A DNA stretch of 64,000 nucleotides from Oscillospiraceae bacterium (GTDB taxonomy: Bacteria; Bacillota; Clostridia; Oscillospirales; Oscillospiraceae), in contig JAFTXW010000013.1 of assembly GCA_017461445.1 (NCBI GenBank), positions 48,311 through 112,310 on the forward strand, written 5' to 3'. The position numbers and the translations under genes are program-made. The notes under the pieces were generated by a model. That model saw nothing but the letters and a program-made list of their open reading frames with translations, was not told where the DNA came from and did not search any database. The stretch's first letter is position 1; each line of letters opens with the position of its first letter. Of the stretch, positions 11,790-19,983 are shown in pieces.

Positions 11790-12164
11790 ATGTATGTACT
11801 GATCGACAACCGGAGCGGCGCGCCCATCTATGACCAGATCTACTCCCAAATCAAAGCCCAGATCATCAGCGGCGAGCTTACCCCCCACACCATGCTCCCC
11901 TCCATCCGGGGACTGGCAAAGGACCTGCGCATCAGCTTCGTGACCACCAAGCGGGCCTACGACGAGTTGGAAAAAGAGGGCTTCCTCTATACCGTCCAAG
12001 GCAAGGGCTGCTTCGTGGCACCAAAAAATGTTGAGCTGCTGCGGGAGGAAAACCTTAAAAAAATTGAAGCGCACATCGAAGAAATCGTACAGCTGGCCGC
12101 CACCTGCGGTCTTTCCAAGGCTCAGGTGCTGGATATGGTCAGCTTCAGTCTGGAGGAACGGTAA
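11790..12164 (+). CDS. GntR family regulator, YtrA subfamily
   Basis: This short (124 aa) GntR protein has an N-terminal winged helix-turn-helix (about residues 10-75, with LAKDLRISFVTTKRAYDELE as recognition region) and only a short C-terminal helical dimerisation arm. That architecture defines the YtrA subfamily, whose members usually repress adjacent ABC exporters. It overlaps the ABC ATPase by one base (TAATG), and its own promoter carries a palindromic operator. Confidence 0.9.
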   Translation: MYVLIDNRSGAPIYDQIYSQIKAQIISGELTPHTMLPSIRGLAKDLRISFVTTKRAYDELEKEGFLYTVQGKGCFVAPKNVELLREENLKKIEAHIEEIVQLAATCGLSKAQVLDMVSFSLEER

Positions 12165-12997
12165 TGAACACATTAGAGATCAAACACTTATCCAAATCCT
12201 TCCCCGGCTTTCAGCTGGACAATATCAGCCTGACCCTGCCCAGCGGCTGCGTCATGGGCCTGGTGGGCGAAAACGGGGCGGGCAAAAGCACCACCATCAA
12301 GCTGATTCTGGAAATGCTCCGCAGAGACGGCGGCACCGTCACTATCCTCGGTAAGGACAGTGTACAGCTGGTCAAGGAGGACATCGGCGTGGTCATGGAC
12401 GAGGTGGGCATCCCCCTGTGCCTGAACACCCGGCAGGTTGGGAAGGTCATGGCGGGCAGCTACCAAAACTGGGATCAGGCCCGGTATGAAGCCCTGCTCC
12501 AAAAGCTGTCCCTCCCTGATAAGAAGCCCTTCAAGGACTTTTCCCGCGGCATGAAAATGAAGCTGGGCATCGCCATTGCCCTGTCTCACAACGCCAAGCT
12601 GCTGATTTTGGACGAGGCCACCAGCGGCCTTGACCCGGTGGTCCGGGACGAGGTGGTGGAAATGTTCCGGGAATTTACCATGGATGAAAGCCACGCCATT
12701 CTCATTTCCTCCCACATCGTCAGCGATCTGGAAAAGCTCTGCGACTACATCGCCTTCCTCCATCAGGGCAAGCTGCTGCTGTGCGAGGAAAAGGACCGGC
12801 TTTTGGAGGAATACGGCCTGGTGCTGTGTACCCCGGAACAGCTCATGGAGCTGGACGCGGACACGGTAAAGGGCACAAAGAAATCGCCCTACGGCATTGA
12901 AGCCCTGGTGCTGCGGGAGAACGTCCCCGCCGGGTGGAAGGTCAGTCCCGTGAGCATCGAGGATCTGTTTATTTTCATGGTTAAGGAGGCGAAGTGA
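12164..12997 (+). CDS. ABC transporter ATP-binding protein
   Basis: This is the ATPase of a two-component ABC exporter (277 aa). Walker A GENGAGKST is near residue 35, the signature FSRGMKMKLGIA near residue 127, and Walker B LLILDEATSGLD near residue 147. The family typically handles peptide antibiotics or cell-envelope stress. Translation is coupled to the upstream GntR gene and the permease begins 1 bp downstream, so the three genes form one regulated unit. Confidence 0.92.
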   Translation: MNTLEIKHLSKSFPGFQLDNISLTLPSGCVMGLVGENGAGKSTTIKLILEMLRRDGGTVTILGKDSVQLVKEDIGVVMDEVGIPLCLNTRQVGKVMAGSYQNWDQARYEALLQKLSLPDKKPFKDFSRGMKMKLGIAIALSHNAKLLILDEATSGLDPVVRDEVVEMFREFTMDESHAILISSHIVSDLEKLCDYIAFLHQGKLLLCEEKDRLLEEYGLVLCTPEQLMELDADTVKGTKKSPYGIEALVLRENVPAGWKVSPVSIEDLFIFMVKEAK

Positions 12998-12998
12998 T

Positions 12999-13622
12999 AT
13001 GAGAGGACTTCTGCTAAAGGATCTGTACATGGCCTGGAAGTATTGTAAACTCTATCTTCTGATGGTCGTCGGCTTCCTGATGATCGCCGCAGGCGGACAT
13101 TCTAATTCCTTTTTTCTGATTTATCCCAGCATTATGAGTGGTCTGATCCCCATGTCTTTGCTGGCCTATGACGAGCAGCACAAATGGGACCAGTATTCTC
13201 TGACGCTGCCCTATACCCGTGTTCAGCTGGTGTCGGTAAAATTTCTGGTGGGATTAGCACTCTGCTTTGTAGTGGTCATTTCCTCCGCCCTGGTGCTGGC
13301 CATTCGTATGCTTACGGCAAACGAGTTTTCCTGGAACATCTGGATTGTATGGGTAGGCAGCGTACTATGCAGCTGCCTCCTCGGCCCCTCTCTCTGTCTG
13401 CCCTTCATGTTCAAGCTGGGCGCGGAAAAGGGACGCATTTTCTACAGTATTTCCCTTGGCCTCCTCTGCGCCATTTGCGTCCTTCTGACCCTGAACCTGC
13501 CCACCGGCACAGGCATCACCGATCTGGCAGCCGTCATCCCCCTGGCCTGCCTGGTATCCATCGCCATCTTCGCCCTCTCCTGGTGGCTGTCCATACGGTT
13601 CTACGAAAAGCGGGAGTTCTGA
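12999..13622 (+). CDS. ABC-2 type transporter permease
   Basis: This hydrophobic 207 aa protein starts MRGLLLKDLYMAWKY, the typical N-terminus of short ABC-2 permeases in YtrA-controlled operons. About six membrane segments are apparent. It is preceded by AAGGAGG and pairs with the ATPase just upstream. The substrate is unknown. Confidence 0.82.
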   Translation: MRGLLLKDLYMAWKYCKLYLLMVVGFLMIAAGGHSNSFFLIYPSIMSGLIPMSLLAYDEQHKWDQYSLTLPYTRVQLVSVKFLVGLALCFVVVISSALVLAIRMLTANEFSWNIWIVWVGSVLCSCLLGPSLCLPFMFKLGAEKGRIFYSISLGLLCAICVLLTLNLPTGTGITDLAAVIPLACLVSIAIFALSWWLSIRFYEKREF

Positions 13623-13632
13623 TTGGCACCCC

Positions 13633-13768
13633 CGCGTAGGGGCGACCCTTGCGGTCGCCCGGCGATGCGGAACGCATCGCACCGCCGAAGGCGGAACATT
13701 TTTGATTGCCCTGACGGTCAATGGCACCCTGCGGGTGCCCGGGCGACCGCAAGGGTCGCCCCTACGCG
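13633..13768. repeat. REP/MITE-like palindromic repeat block
   Basis: Two perfect 30-bp inverted arms (13633-13662 and 13739-13768, left arm beginning CGCGTAGGGGCGACC) enclose 76 bp. Each arm is itself a hairpin (GGCGACC/GGTCGCC), and the interior has three more small palindromes (GCGATGC/GCATCGC, CCGCC/GGCGG, GGCACCC/GGGTGCC). There is no coding capacity. The shape suggests a non-autonomous mobile palindrome inserted after the ABC permease, and it may also act as a transcription barrier. Confidence 0.8.
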
Positions 13769-13799
13769 ATGTAAAACGTCAGCCAACCTTTTCTTTTCA

Positions 13800-13828
13800 T
13801 TGACGACCCCCTCGGGAATCGGTATAAT
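13800..13828 (+). promoter_or_regulatory. Promoter of the nitroreductase gene
   Basis: TTGACG (13800-13805), a 17-bp spacer and a perfect TATAAT (13823-13828) lie 25 bp before the start codon. Confidence 0.8.
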
Positions 13829-13852
13829 GAAAAGAAAAACGGAGGTTTTTCT

Positions 13853-14383
13853 ATGGACTTTTTAGAGATCGCAAGGGCGCGGCAGTCCTGCCGGGCTTAT
13901 GATGAGGGACGGGCTGTGGAGCCGGAGAAGCTGGAGGCTGTTCTGGAAGCCGCACGGCTGTCTCCCTCTGCCTGCAACGGGCAGCCCTACCATTTTACCG
14001 TCTGCCGGGGGCAGGCCGCAAAGGATGTGGCTATGGCCTGCCGGGGGCTGGGGCTGAACAAGTTCGCCGTTCAGGCACCCGTGGTCATCGTGGTTTCCGA
14101 GGAGCCCTATGTCAAGTCCGCCGCCATGGGCGCAAGGGTGAAGGGGAACGACTACCGCTCCATCGACATCGGCATCGCCACCGCTTATCTCACCGCCGAA
14201 GCCGCCGCCCAGGGGCTTTCCACCTGCATCCTGGGCTGGTTGGACGACCCGAAGATTCGGGAAATTTGTGGCCTGACCCATCCCGTCCGCCTGGTCATCA
14301 CCCTGGGCTACGCCAAGGAGGGCGATGTCCTTCGAAAGAAGGTCCGCAAAGATTTGGGAGAATTGGTCTCCTACAAAGAATGA
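13853..14383 (+). CDS. Nitroreductase family flavoprotein
   Basis: This is a 176 aa FMN-dependent oxidoreductase of the nitroreductase family. The N-terminus (residues 1-45) has the FMN-phosphate motif ARQSCRAYD and the RLSPSACNGQPYHF segment. The mid-region resembles short clostridial NADH-dependent nitroreductases, with GIATAYLTAEAAAQGLSTC near residue 105. It is a single gene with its own promoter and terminator. Substrate unknown. Confidence 0.9.
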   Translation: MDFLEIARARQSCRAYDEGRAVEPEKLEAVLEAARLSPSACNGQPYHFTVCRGQAAKDVAMACRGLGLNKFAVQAPVVIVVSEEPYVKSAAMGARVKGNDYRSIDIGIATAYLTAEAAAQGLSTCILGWLDDPKIREICGLTHPVRLVITLGYAKEGDVLRKKVRKDLGELVSYKE

Positions 14384-14390
14384 ATACCCG

Positions 14391-14417
14391 CCCCGCTGTG
14401 AATGCAGCGGGGTTTTT
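14391..14417 (+). terminator. Terminator after the nitroreductase gene
   Basis: CCCCGCTG/CAGCGGGG (14391-14398 with 14405-14412) is followed by TTTTT. Confidence 0.9.
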
Positions 14418-14442
14418 GCTGCCTTTGGCAGTTCGATACATC

Positions 14443-14526
14443 ATTTAACCTTTTTGTTAAATATCCTGTTGACAAGTATCCGCTTTTATGCTATCATTCA
14501 TTTAACAGTTAAGTTAATTGTTAAAT
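14443..14526 (+). promoter_or_regulatory. sdpR-like promoter flanked by two inverted-repeat operators
   Basis: The promoter is TTGACA (14469-14474), 17 bp, TATCAT (14492-14497). One palindrome, ATTTAAC-N6-GTTAAAT (14443-14462), abuts the -35 side. A second, ATTTAAC-N13-GTTAAAT (14500-14526, with further internal TTAAC/GTTAA half-sites), covers the start region. The identical half-sites strongly suggest binding by the ArsR-type protein encoded just downstream. Confidence 0.8.
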
Positions 14527-14549
14527 ATCCTTTCAAAGGAGGAACTGCC

Positions 14550-14813
14550 ATGGGTTTACAGCAGACCTTAAAAGCCTTGGCCGACCCTACCCGGCGGGAG
14601 ATTTTAAATCTTCTGAAAAACAAGCGGCTCTCCGCCGGGGAGATCACCGACCATTTCGACATTACTGCCGCCGCCATTTCCCGGCATTTATCTGTCCTGA
14701 AGGAGGCAGACCTGATCTGGGACACCCGGGACGGCAAGTACATCTACTACGAGCTGAACGCCTCCGTCCTGGAGGAGATCATGCTCTGGATCACCGATCT
14801 GAAAGGAGAATGA
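14550..14813 (+). CDS. ArsR/SmtB-family repressor, SdpR-like
   Basis: This 87 aa winged-helix protein (LADPTRREILNLL, then AISRHLSVLKEADL as recognition helix) lacks metal-binding cysteines. Its match is to the SdpR/autorepressor group that controls an adjacent SdpI gene. ATG 14550 follows AAAGGAGG. An upstream in-frame extension would run through the promoter and is rejected. It heads a three-gene operon with the YhfC and SdpI-like genes. Confidence 0.88.
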   Translation: MGLQQTLKALADPTRREILNLLKNKRLSAGEITDHFDITAAAISRHLSVLKEADLIWDTRDGKYIYYELNASVLEEIMLWITDLKGE

Positions 14814-14816
14814 AAT

Positions 14817-15659
14817 TTGATCCCTGTTTCCACCATTCTGGCCTGTGTCTTTACACTGTTCGTCAGCCTGATCCTGCCCGTCCTTATTTTGATCGTTTTT
14901 GCGGTAAAGAATAAAGACAATGGCATCTGGTCCGCCTGGTTCATCGGCGCGGCGGGCTTTATCGTGCCCCAGCTGCTGATCCGGCTCCCCATTCTGAGCC
15001 TTTTGTCCGCGATCGATGGCTTTGCATCCTTTATGTCCTCCCATCTGCTGGTATACGCCCTGTTCCTGGCCTTCACGGCGGGGTTGTTCGAGCTGGCAGG
15101 CCGTTACGCAGCGGCAAAGCTGCTGACCAAAAAACTCAATTTCAAGCGTTCCCTTGTCGCGGGCCTGGGCCACGGCGGTATCGAGGCCATGGCGATCGTG
15201 GGCATTTCCTTTGTTAACAATCTGGCCTACATTTTTCTGATCAACAGCGGCAGCTTTGATGCCGTCCTTGTTGAGACTGCCGCCGCAGGCATTGACACTG
15301 CCCAGCTGGAAGCCATCCGGGAATCCTTTCTCACCACCTCTCCCGTCCTGTTTCTGCTGGCGGGCTACGAGCGGCTGCTGACCATGGTTTTCCACGCGGC
15401 CATGTCCATGATCGTCTGCTATGCCGTCCACTCCGGGAAGCCCCGGAAGGGCCTGCTGGTCTGCCTGGCTCTGCACACCCTGCTGGACTGCGGTGCGGGC
15501 ATTACGTTGCTCATCAATCAGGGGACCCTGTCTCAAGCCCTGGGCTACACCATCATCTACACCATTATGACCGCTGTCGCCATTCTCTCCCTGCTGATTC
15601 TGAAACATATCCGCACCCGCTGGCCTGACCCGGCCCCTATTGAAGGAGGTACCCTATGA
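14817..15659 (+). CDS. YhfC family membrane protein (putative intramembrane metalloprotease)
   Basis: This polytopic protein (280 aa, about eight membrane segments) starts at TTG 14817 with GAAAGGAG eight bases upstream. The conserved FELAGRYAA and GLGHGGIEAM segments (near residues 85 and 120) and the later HTLLDCG motif match the YhfC family, annotated as possible intramembrane metalloproteases related to CAAX proteases. It is sandwiched between the SdpR-like and SdpI-like genes, so it is probably part of the same envelope-stress response. Confidence 0.8.
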   Translation: MIPVSTILACVFTLFVSLILPVLILIVFAVKNKDNGIWSAWFIGAAGFIVPQLLIRLPILSLLSAIDGFASFMSSHLLVYALFLAFTAGLFELAGRYAAAKLLTKKLNFKRSLVAGLGHGGIEAMAIVGISFVNNLAYIFLINSGSFDAVLVETAAAGIDTAQLEAIRESFLTTSPVLFLLAGYERLLTMVFHAAMSMIVCYAVHSGKPRKGLLVCLALHTLLDCGAGITLLINQGTLSQALGYTIIYTIMTAVAILSLLILKHIRTRWPDPAPIEGGTL

Positions 15660-16711
15660 TCCTGCAAAATAAGAAACGCCTGATCCTCACATCTCTCGTT
15701 ATCCTGCTGCCTATGGCAGTGGGGCTGCTGGTGTGGGAGAAGCTGCCCCAGGTGGAGGAAGGCTGGAACCCTTCCCTCTTCGCCGTATTCGGGCCATCCC
15801 TCACCATGCTTGCCGCCCACTGGATCTGCATTCTGGCAGCCTGCCTTGACCGCTCCAATGACGACCGGAACCACAAGGTTCAGGGCATGGTGCTGTGGAT
15901 CTGCCCCATGCTGTCCCTGTTCGTAAACGCCGTCTTCTATTCCATGCTGCTGGGTGCAAAATTCAATATGGCAAATCTGATGGTGGTCTTCCTGGGCCTG
16001 CTGTTCGCCGTCATCGGCAACTATCTGCCCAAGTGCCGTATGAACAGCACCATCGGGATCAAGGTTCCCTGGGCCTACACCAGCGAGGAAAACTGGAACG
16101 CCACCCACCGTCTGGGCGGCAAACTTTGGACAGTTGGCGGCATCGTGATGATCCTCTGTGCCTTCCTGCCGGGAGACATGGGCATCATCGTAACGCTGCT
16201 GGGACTGATCCCCCTGATCGTCGTGCCCACTGTCTATTCCTGGCAGTTCTACAAAAAGGAAAAGGCTAGCGGCAAGGCACTGCTCCCCTTCTACGGAACC
16301 ACTGACCCCCGGCTGATGAAGGGCTCCCTGATCGCCGTTCTGGTCATCCTGGCGGGCGTTTGCTTTCTGATGTTCAGCGGCAATATCCAGGTGCAGTACG
16401 GCGATGATGCCTTCACCATCGAAGCCAGCTACTATGACGATCTGACCGTTTCCTACGATTCCATCGACGACATCGAATACCGGGAGGAAAACCTCTCCGG
16501 CTCCCGCACCATGGGCTTCGCCAGTGCCCGGCTGCTGATGGGCTATTTCGAAAACGAGGAGCTGGGCACCTACACCCGCTATACCTACACCAATCCCGGT
16601 GCCTGCATCCTGCTGACCGTCGGGGAAAAGACCCTGGTGCTCAGCGGACGGGACGAAGCGGAAACCCAGGCCATCTACCAGGAGCTTCTGGCCTGGACGG
16701 CTGTCAATTAA
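15656..16711 (+). CDS. SdpI-like membrane protein with DUF1648 and PH-like domain
   Basis: This 351 aa integral membrane protein overlaps the YhfC gene by 4 bp. An N-terminal DUF1648-type pair of helices, a central SdpI-type segment and a soluble C-terminal part rich in beta strands (from about residue 235) that resembles bacterial PH domains are seen. SdpI gives immunity to the SDP toxin in Bacillus. Here the operon suggests a similar sensor/immunity role, but no toxin gene is visible. Confidence 0.78.
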   Translation: MILQNKKRLILTSLVILLPMAVGLLVWEKLPQVEEGWNPSLFAVFGPSLTMLAAHWICILAACLDRSNDDRNHKVQGMVLWICPMLSLFVNAVFYSMLLGAKFNMANLMVVFLGLLFAVIGNYLPKCRMNSTIGIKVPWAYTSEENWNATHRLGGKLWTVGGIVMILCAFLPGDMGIIVTLLGLIPLIVVPTVYSWQFYKKEKASGKALLPFYGTTDPRLMKGSLIAVLVILAGVCFLMFSGNIQVQYGDDAFTIEASYYDDLTVSYDSIDDIEYREENLSGSRTMGFASARLLMGYFENEELGTYTRYTYTNPGACILLTVGEKTLVLSGRDEAETQAIYQELLAWTAVN

Positions 16712-16730
16712 CTATATACCATTCTCTGTA

Positions 16731-16754
16731 GGGCGGAGGCGTATGCCTCCGCCC
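16731..16754 (+). terminator. GC-rich palindrome after the sdpI-like gene
   Basis: A perfect 10-bp stem GGGCGGAGGC/GCCTCCGCCC with a GTAT loop lies 20 bp after the stop. Only a short T/G tail follows (TGCTGTTTT). It shares the GTAGGG lead-in of the other palindromes, so it may be a repeat element acting as a terminator. Confidence 0.6.
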
Positions 16755-16807
16755 TGCTGTTTTCCGGCGCAGAAATTGAAATCCTTGGGGAAAGCAGGAA
16801 AAATTCC

Positions 16808-16836
16808 TTGACTACCGGGCACAATTCCACTATAAT
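16808..16836 (+). promoter_or_regulatory. greA-lysS promoter
   Basis: TTGACT (16808-16813) and TATAAT (16831-16836) are separated by 17 bp, with about 45 bp to the greA start. Confidence 0.85.
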
Positions 16837-16881
16837 GTTAAGGACTATCGAAATGAATATACCTGAGAAAGGATTTTGAAT

Positions 16882-17358
16882 ATGGCTAAGGAATATAAAA
16901 TTACAAGCCTGCGTCTGGCAGACCTGGAAAAGGAACTGAACTATCTGAAGACCACCCGTGAGCGCGAAGTTGCCGCCATGATCGCGGAAGCCCGCTCCTA
17001 CGGCGACTTGTCCGAAAACTCCGAGTACGATGCTGCCAAGAACGAACAGGCCAAGCTCTACGGCCGCATTGCTGAAATCGAGGATATCCTGTCCCACGCC
17101 GTCATCATTGAGGATGAAAACGAGGCCACCGGCCGCGTGGGTCTGGGCTGCATCGTAGTCGTGGAGGATGCCAATGGTAAGCAGACCACCTACCGCATCA
17201 CCGGCTCCCAGGAGGCCAACCCTATGCAGTTCAAGCTGTCCGATGACTCCCCCTTCGGCCGCGCCATCGTGGGCAAGGCCGCTGGCGAAAGCTTCTCCTT
17301 CAGCGCACCCGCTGGCACCTTCACCATGAAGGTGGTCAGTGTCTCCCGTGAGGGCTAA
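16882..17358 (+). CDS. greA: Transcription elongation factor GreA
   Basis: GreA rescues backtracked RNA polymerase by stimulating transcript cleavage. The 158 aa protein has the N-terminal coiled coil carrying the acidic tip (ARSYGDLSENSEYDAAK, near residues 35-50) and the C-terminal FKBP-like domain. ATG 16882 follows GAAAGGA. A TTG two codons upstream in frame is less likely. The gene is followed 4 bp later by lysS, a common arrangement in Firmicutes. Confidence 0.95.
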   Translation: MAKEYKITSLRLADLEKELNYLKTTREREVAAMIAEARSYGDLSENSEYDAAKNEQAKLYGRIAEIEDILSHAVIIEDENEATGRVGLGCIVVVEDANGKQTTYRITGSQEANPMQFKLSDDSPFGRAIVGKAAGESFSFSAPAGTFTMKVVSVSREG

Positions 17359-17362
17359 GGCT

Positions 17363-18856
17363 ATGGCAAAATTTGTACCCCAGGCTGAACTGCCTGTATC
17401 CGAACAGGCCCAGATCCGCCGCGACAAGCTGGCGGCACTGCAGGCCGAGGGCCGGGATCCCTTCGTCCAGACCAAGTTTGATTTCACCACCAACTCCGCC
17501 GCCATCAAGGAGAATTACGATGCTATGGAAGGCCAGTCCGTCCGTGTGGCAGGCCGCCTGATGGGCAAGCGGGGCCAGGGCAAAGTCATGTTCTGCGACC
17601 TGCAGGACACCGCCGGCCGCATCCAGCTCTTCGTCAAGATCGACGAAATGGGCGAGGAGGAATTTAACCGCTTCAAGAAGAACGACATCGGTGACATCAT
17701 CGGTATCGAAGGCGAGGTCTTTAAGACCAAGACCGGCGAAATTTCCATCCGTACCAAGGCCATCACCCTGCTGGCCAAGTCCCTGCTGCCCCTGCCCGAA
17801 AAGTACCACGGCCTGACCGACAAGGAGACCCGGTTCCGTCAGCGTTACGTTGACCTGATGGTGAACCCCGAGGTGAAGCAGAACTTCATCATCCGCTCCA
17901 AGTTCATCAAGCACATGCGCAACTACCTGGACAACATGGGCTACATCGAGGTGGAGACCCCTGTTCTGAACACCATCGCCGGCGGCGCTTCCGCCCGTCC
18001 CTTCATCACCCACCACAACACCCTGGACATCGATATGTACATGCGTATCGCCACCGAGCTGCCCCTGAAGCGGCTCATCGTGGGCGGCATGGACCGTGTC
18101 TATGAAATTGGCCGCATCTTCCGCAACGAGGGCATGGACCCCAAGCACAACCCCGAGTTCACCTCCGTGGAGCTGTACCAGGCCTATGCCGATTTCCACG
18201 ACATGATGGACATCGCCGAGGGTATCTTCACCACCGCTGCCCAGGAAATTCTGGGCACCTATGATGTGGAATGGATGGGTGAGAAGATCAATCTGGCCCC
18301 CGGCTGGCCCCGGCTGACCATGGTGGAGGCCGTTAAGAAGTATGTGGGCATCGATTTTGGTGCCATCACCGACGATGCCGAGGCCGTAGCCGCTGCCAAG
18401 GCCGTTGGCGTGGAGCTGGCCGACGCCGCCGAGAAGACCTGGGGCAATGCCCTGTACGCCTGTTTCGACCAGCGGGTGGAGGAGCACCTGATCCAGCCCA
18501 CCTTCATCACCATGTACCCCGTGGAGGTTTCTCCTCTGACTAAGCGTTCTCCCCAGGACCCCCGTTTGACCGAGCGCTTCGAGTTCTTCATCTGCCGCAG
18601 TGAGATGGGCAATGCTTACTCCGAGCTGAACGACCCCATCGACCAGCGTGCCCGCTTCCAGAAGCAGGTGGAGCAGCGTGAGCGGGGCGACGACGAAACC
18701 GAAATGATGGACGAGGATTTCCTCACCGCCATGGAATACGGCATGCCCCCCACGGGCGGCATGGGTATCGGCATCGACCGCGCCGTCATGCTCCTCACCG
18801 GCACCGACACCATTCGCGAGGTCATCCTGTTCCCCACCATGAAGCCCCAGGACTAA
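17363..18856 (+). CDS. lysS: Lysyl-tRNA synthetase (class II)
   Basis: This enzyme charges tRNA-Lys. The 497 aa protein has the N-terminal OB-fold anticodon-binding domain (about residues 50-145) and the class II catalytic core with motif 1 (FIKHMRNYLDNMGYIEVETP), motif 2 (RIFRNEGMDPKHNPEFTSVE) and motif 3 (GMGIGIDRAVMLL). ATG 17363 is chosen because it fits the family N-terminus. An upstream in-frame ATG would overlap greA. The operon ends with a strong hairpin at 18856. Confidence 0.96.
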   Translation: MAKFVPQAELPVSEQAQIRRDKLAALQAEGRDPFVQTKFDFTTNSAAIKENYDAMEGQSVRVAGRLMGKRGQGKVMFCDLQDTAGRIQLFVKIDEMGEEEFNRFKKNDIGDIIGIEGEVFKTKTGEISIRTKAITLLAKSLLPLPEKYHGLTDKETRFRQRYVDLMVNPEVKQNFIIRSKFIKHMRNYLDNMGYIEVETPVLNTIAGGASARPFITHHNTLDIDMYMRIATELPLKRLIVGGMDRVYEIGRIFRNEGMDPKHNPEFTSVELYQAYADFHDMMDIAEGIFTTAAQEILGTYDVEWMGEKINLAPGWPRLTMVEAVKKYVGIDFGAITDDAEAVAAAKAVGVELADAAEKTWGNALYACFDQRVEEHLIQPTFITMYPVEVSPLTKRSPQDPRLTERFEFFICRSEMGNAYSELNDPIDQRARFQKQVEQRERGDDETEMMDEDFLTAMEYGMPPTGGMGIGIDRAVMLLTGTDTIREVILFPTMKPQD

Positions 18857-18883
18857 AAAAGTATTGCGCTGCAATCACTTTTT
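18856..18883 (+). terminator. greA-lysS terminator
   Basis: The arms AAAAAGT-ATTGC and GCAAT-C-ACTTTTT form a 12-bp stem with a single bulged C, ending in a T-run. It marks the edge of core chromosome before the conjugative element. Confidence 0.85.
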
Positions 18884-18900
18884 GCCCCTATACCCTTCGG

Positions 18901-18984
18901 TTGACAGCAAATTGACAACAATTTCGTATATCAATACGAAGTAATGTGACGCAGGATGAATTTTTGATAGACTACAGCGCAATA
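18901..18984 (+). promoter_or_regulatory. Element left-edge region with promoter-like and palindromic sequences
   Basis: Two TTGACA hexamers (18901-18906, 18912-18917) precede a perfect palindrome TTCGTAT-ATCA-ATACGAA (18923-18940). In addition CAGCGCAATA at 18975-18984 is the reverse complement of TATTGCGCTG at 18862-18871 in the lysS terminator. This could hold the promoter of the element operon, an operator and part of a recombination site. None is proven. Confidence 0.45.
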
Positions 18985-19000
18985 TAGCACTAACCATTTG

Positions 19001-19041
19001 AGGACACTTTCTGTATGAATTTTCAGGAAGTGTCCTTTTCT
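19001..19041 (+). terminator. Terminator-like hairpin before the first element gene
   Basis: AGGACACTT/AAGTGTCCT plus an inner CTG/CAG forms a long stem (19001-19034), followed by TTTTCTTTTT. Confidence 0.8.
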
Positions 19042-19097
19042 TTTTGCAGGTTGCAACATCTGTCTTGACAAATTCTTACATGAAAGGATTTGTAGAA

Positions 19098-19370
19098 GTG
19101 ATTAGTGAGCAGACAAAAGAATATTACTCCCTTGGTAAGCGAAACGACGTTCGCGAAAGTGCGAAGAGATTGCGCAGACAATATCTTCGATACAAAGATG
19201 CCGAAATCGTATACAGCATCCAGCACAAGAAACTTTTGGAGATAGCCGGGAAAGCCGGTGCTATTTACAGGATTGATGGTACTGTCTTAATCAACCGGGA
19301 CATCTTCGACCAATATCTGGAGCAGTTTCATGAACCCAGCACCCTTACCACAGCGGAGGAAACCAAATGA
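19098..19370 (+). CDS. DUF6462-like excisionase-type DNA-binding protein
   Basis: This small protein (90 aa from GTG 19098) has the core YKDAEIVYSIQHKKLLEIAG followed by AIYRIDGTVLINRDIFDQYL. That resembles DUF6462/excisionase-like winged-helix proteins of Firmicutes mobile elements (family name from memory). GTG 19098 is preferred because AAAGGA lies nine bases upstream. An ATG at 19080 in the same frame has no visible RBS. It overlaps the next gene by 4 bp (ATGA). Confidence 0.7.
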   Translation: MISEQTKEYYSLGKRNDVRESAKRLRRQYLRYKDAEIVYSIQHKKLLEIAGKAGAIYRIDGTVLINRDIFDQYLEQFHEPSTLTTAEETK

Positions 19371-19855
19371 GTGGAAATCTATGGATGTTCTCAGATAAGT
19401 TGGATGATGAGGATATTGAAATCTTAAAGCATGAGTTTATCACCTATTATCAGGGTGCTGACTACTACGGTTTGGGATTGAAGGTGTTCACCAGACTGGC
19501 TCATGAAGCGGGAGCTGTCTACAAAATCGGCAAAAAGGTTCTGATCCGTCGAACAATTTTTGATGCTTATCTTCGTCAGTTATATCTTATCGATCAGAAT
19601 AAGGCTACTCAACCGGATGGTTGTAACGAAGCAAAGATGAAGCAAGGTACACTGATTCGGAATGCAGAAAGTGGCCGAATGGACATCCGGTTCGGCCTCA
19701 ATGAGTTTCGTGAAGGAATTCCCTGCGGCACTCGAATGGACGTGTTGATAGATGGCGATTGGGTACCTACACGAATTGAAATGGAAAACGATTGGATTCT
19801 AATCGGAATCAAAACACAGAATATAGTCGGGCTAATAGTCCGAATCAAAAACTAG
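19367..19855 (+). CDS. Fused excisionase-like (DUF6462-type) and DUF5348 protein
   Basis: This 162 aa protein has two parts. Residues 15-75 repeat the fold of the preceding gene (LKVFTRLAHEAGAVYKIGKKVLIRRTIFDAYL pattern, compare AIYRIDGTVLINRDIFDQYL there). Residues 92-162 are a DUF5348-like domain, homologous to the free-standing 70 aa protein at 20042 (both read WVPTRIEM and end in GLIVRI). It is probably a regulatory or DNA-associated element protein. No enzymatic motif is visible. Confidence 0.7.
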   Translation: MSGNLWMFSDKLDDEDIEILKHEFITYYQGADYYGLGLKVFTRLAHEAGAVYKIGKKVLIRRTIFDAYLRQLYLIDQNKATQPDGCNEAKMKQGTLIRNAESGRMDIRFGLNEFREGIPCGTRMDVLIDGDWVPTRIEMENDWILIGIKTQNIVGLIVRIKN

Positions 19856-19983
19856 CATTATTGTGCGCAAAATAACATTAAGAATAGGAGGATGAAAAGG
19901 TTCTGTTGCATCTGAGGATTTGAACGCCTTCTTGTTAAATTTAATACCATCACAACTTTCCAATACCTGCCACACAGGTTTGG

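Noticed and set aside
19890-19915. A MKRFCCI leader peptide after AGGAGG
   Set aside because: The ATG directly abuts the RBS with no spacer and the ORF has only seven codons.
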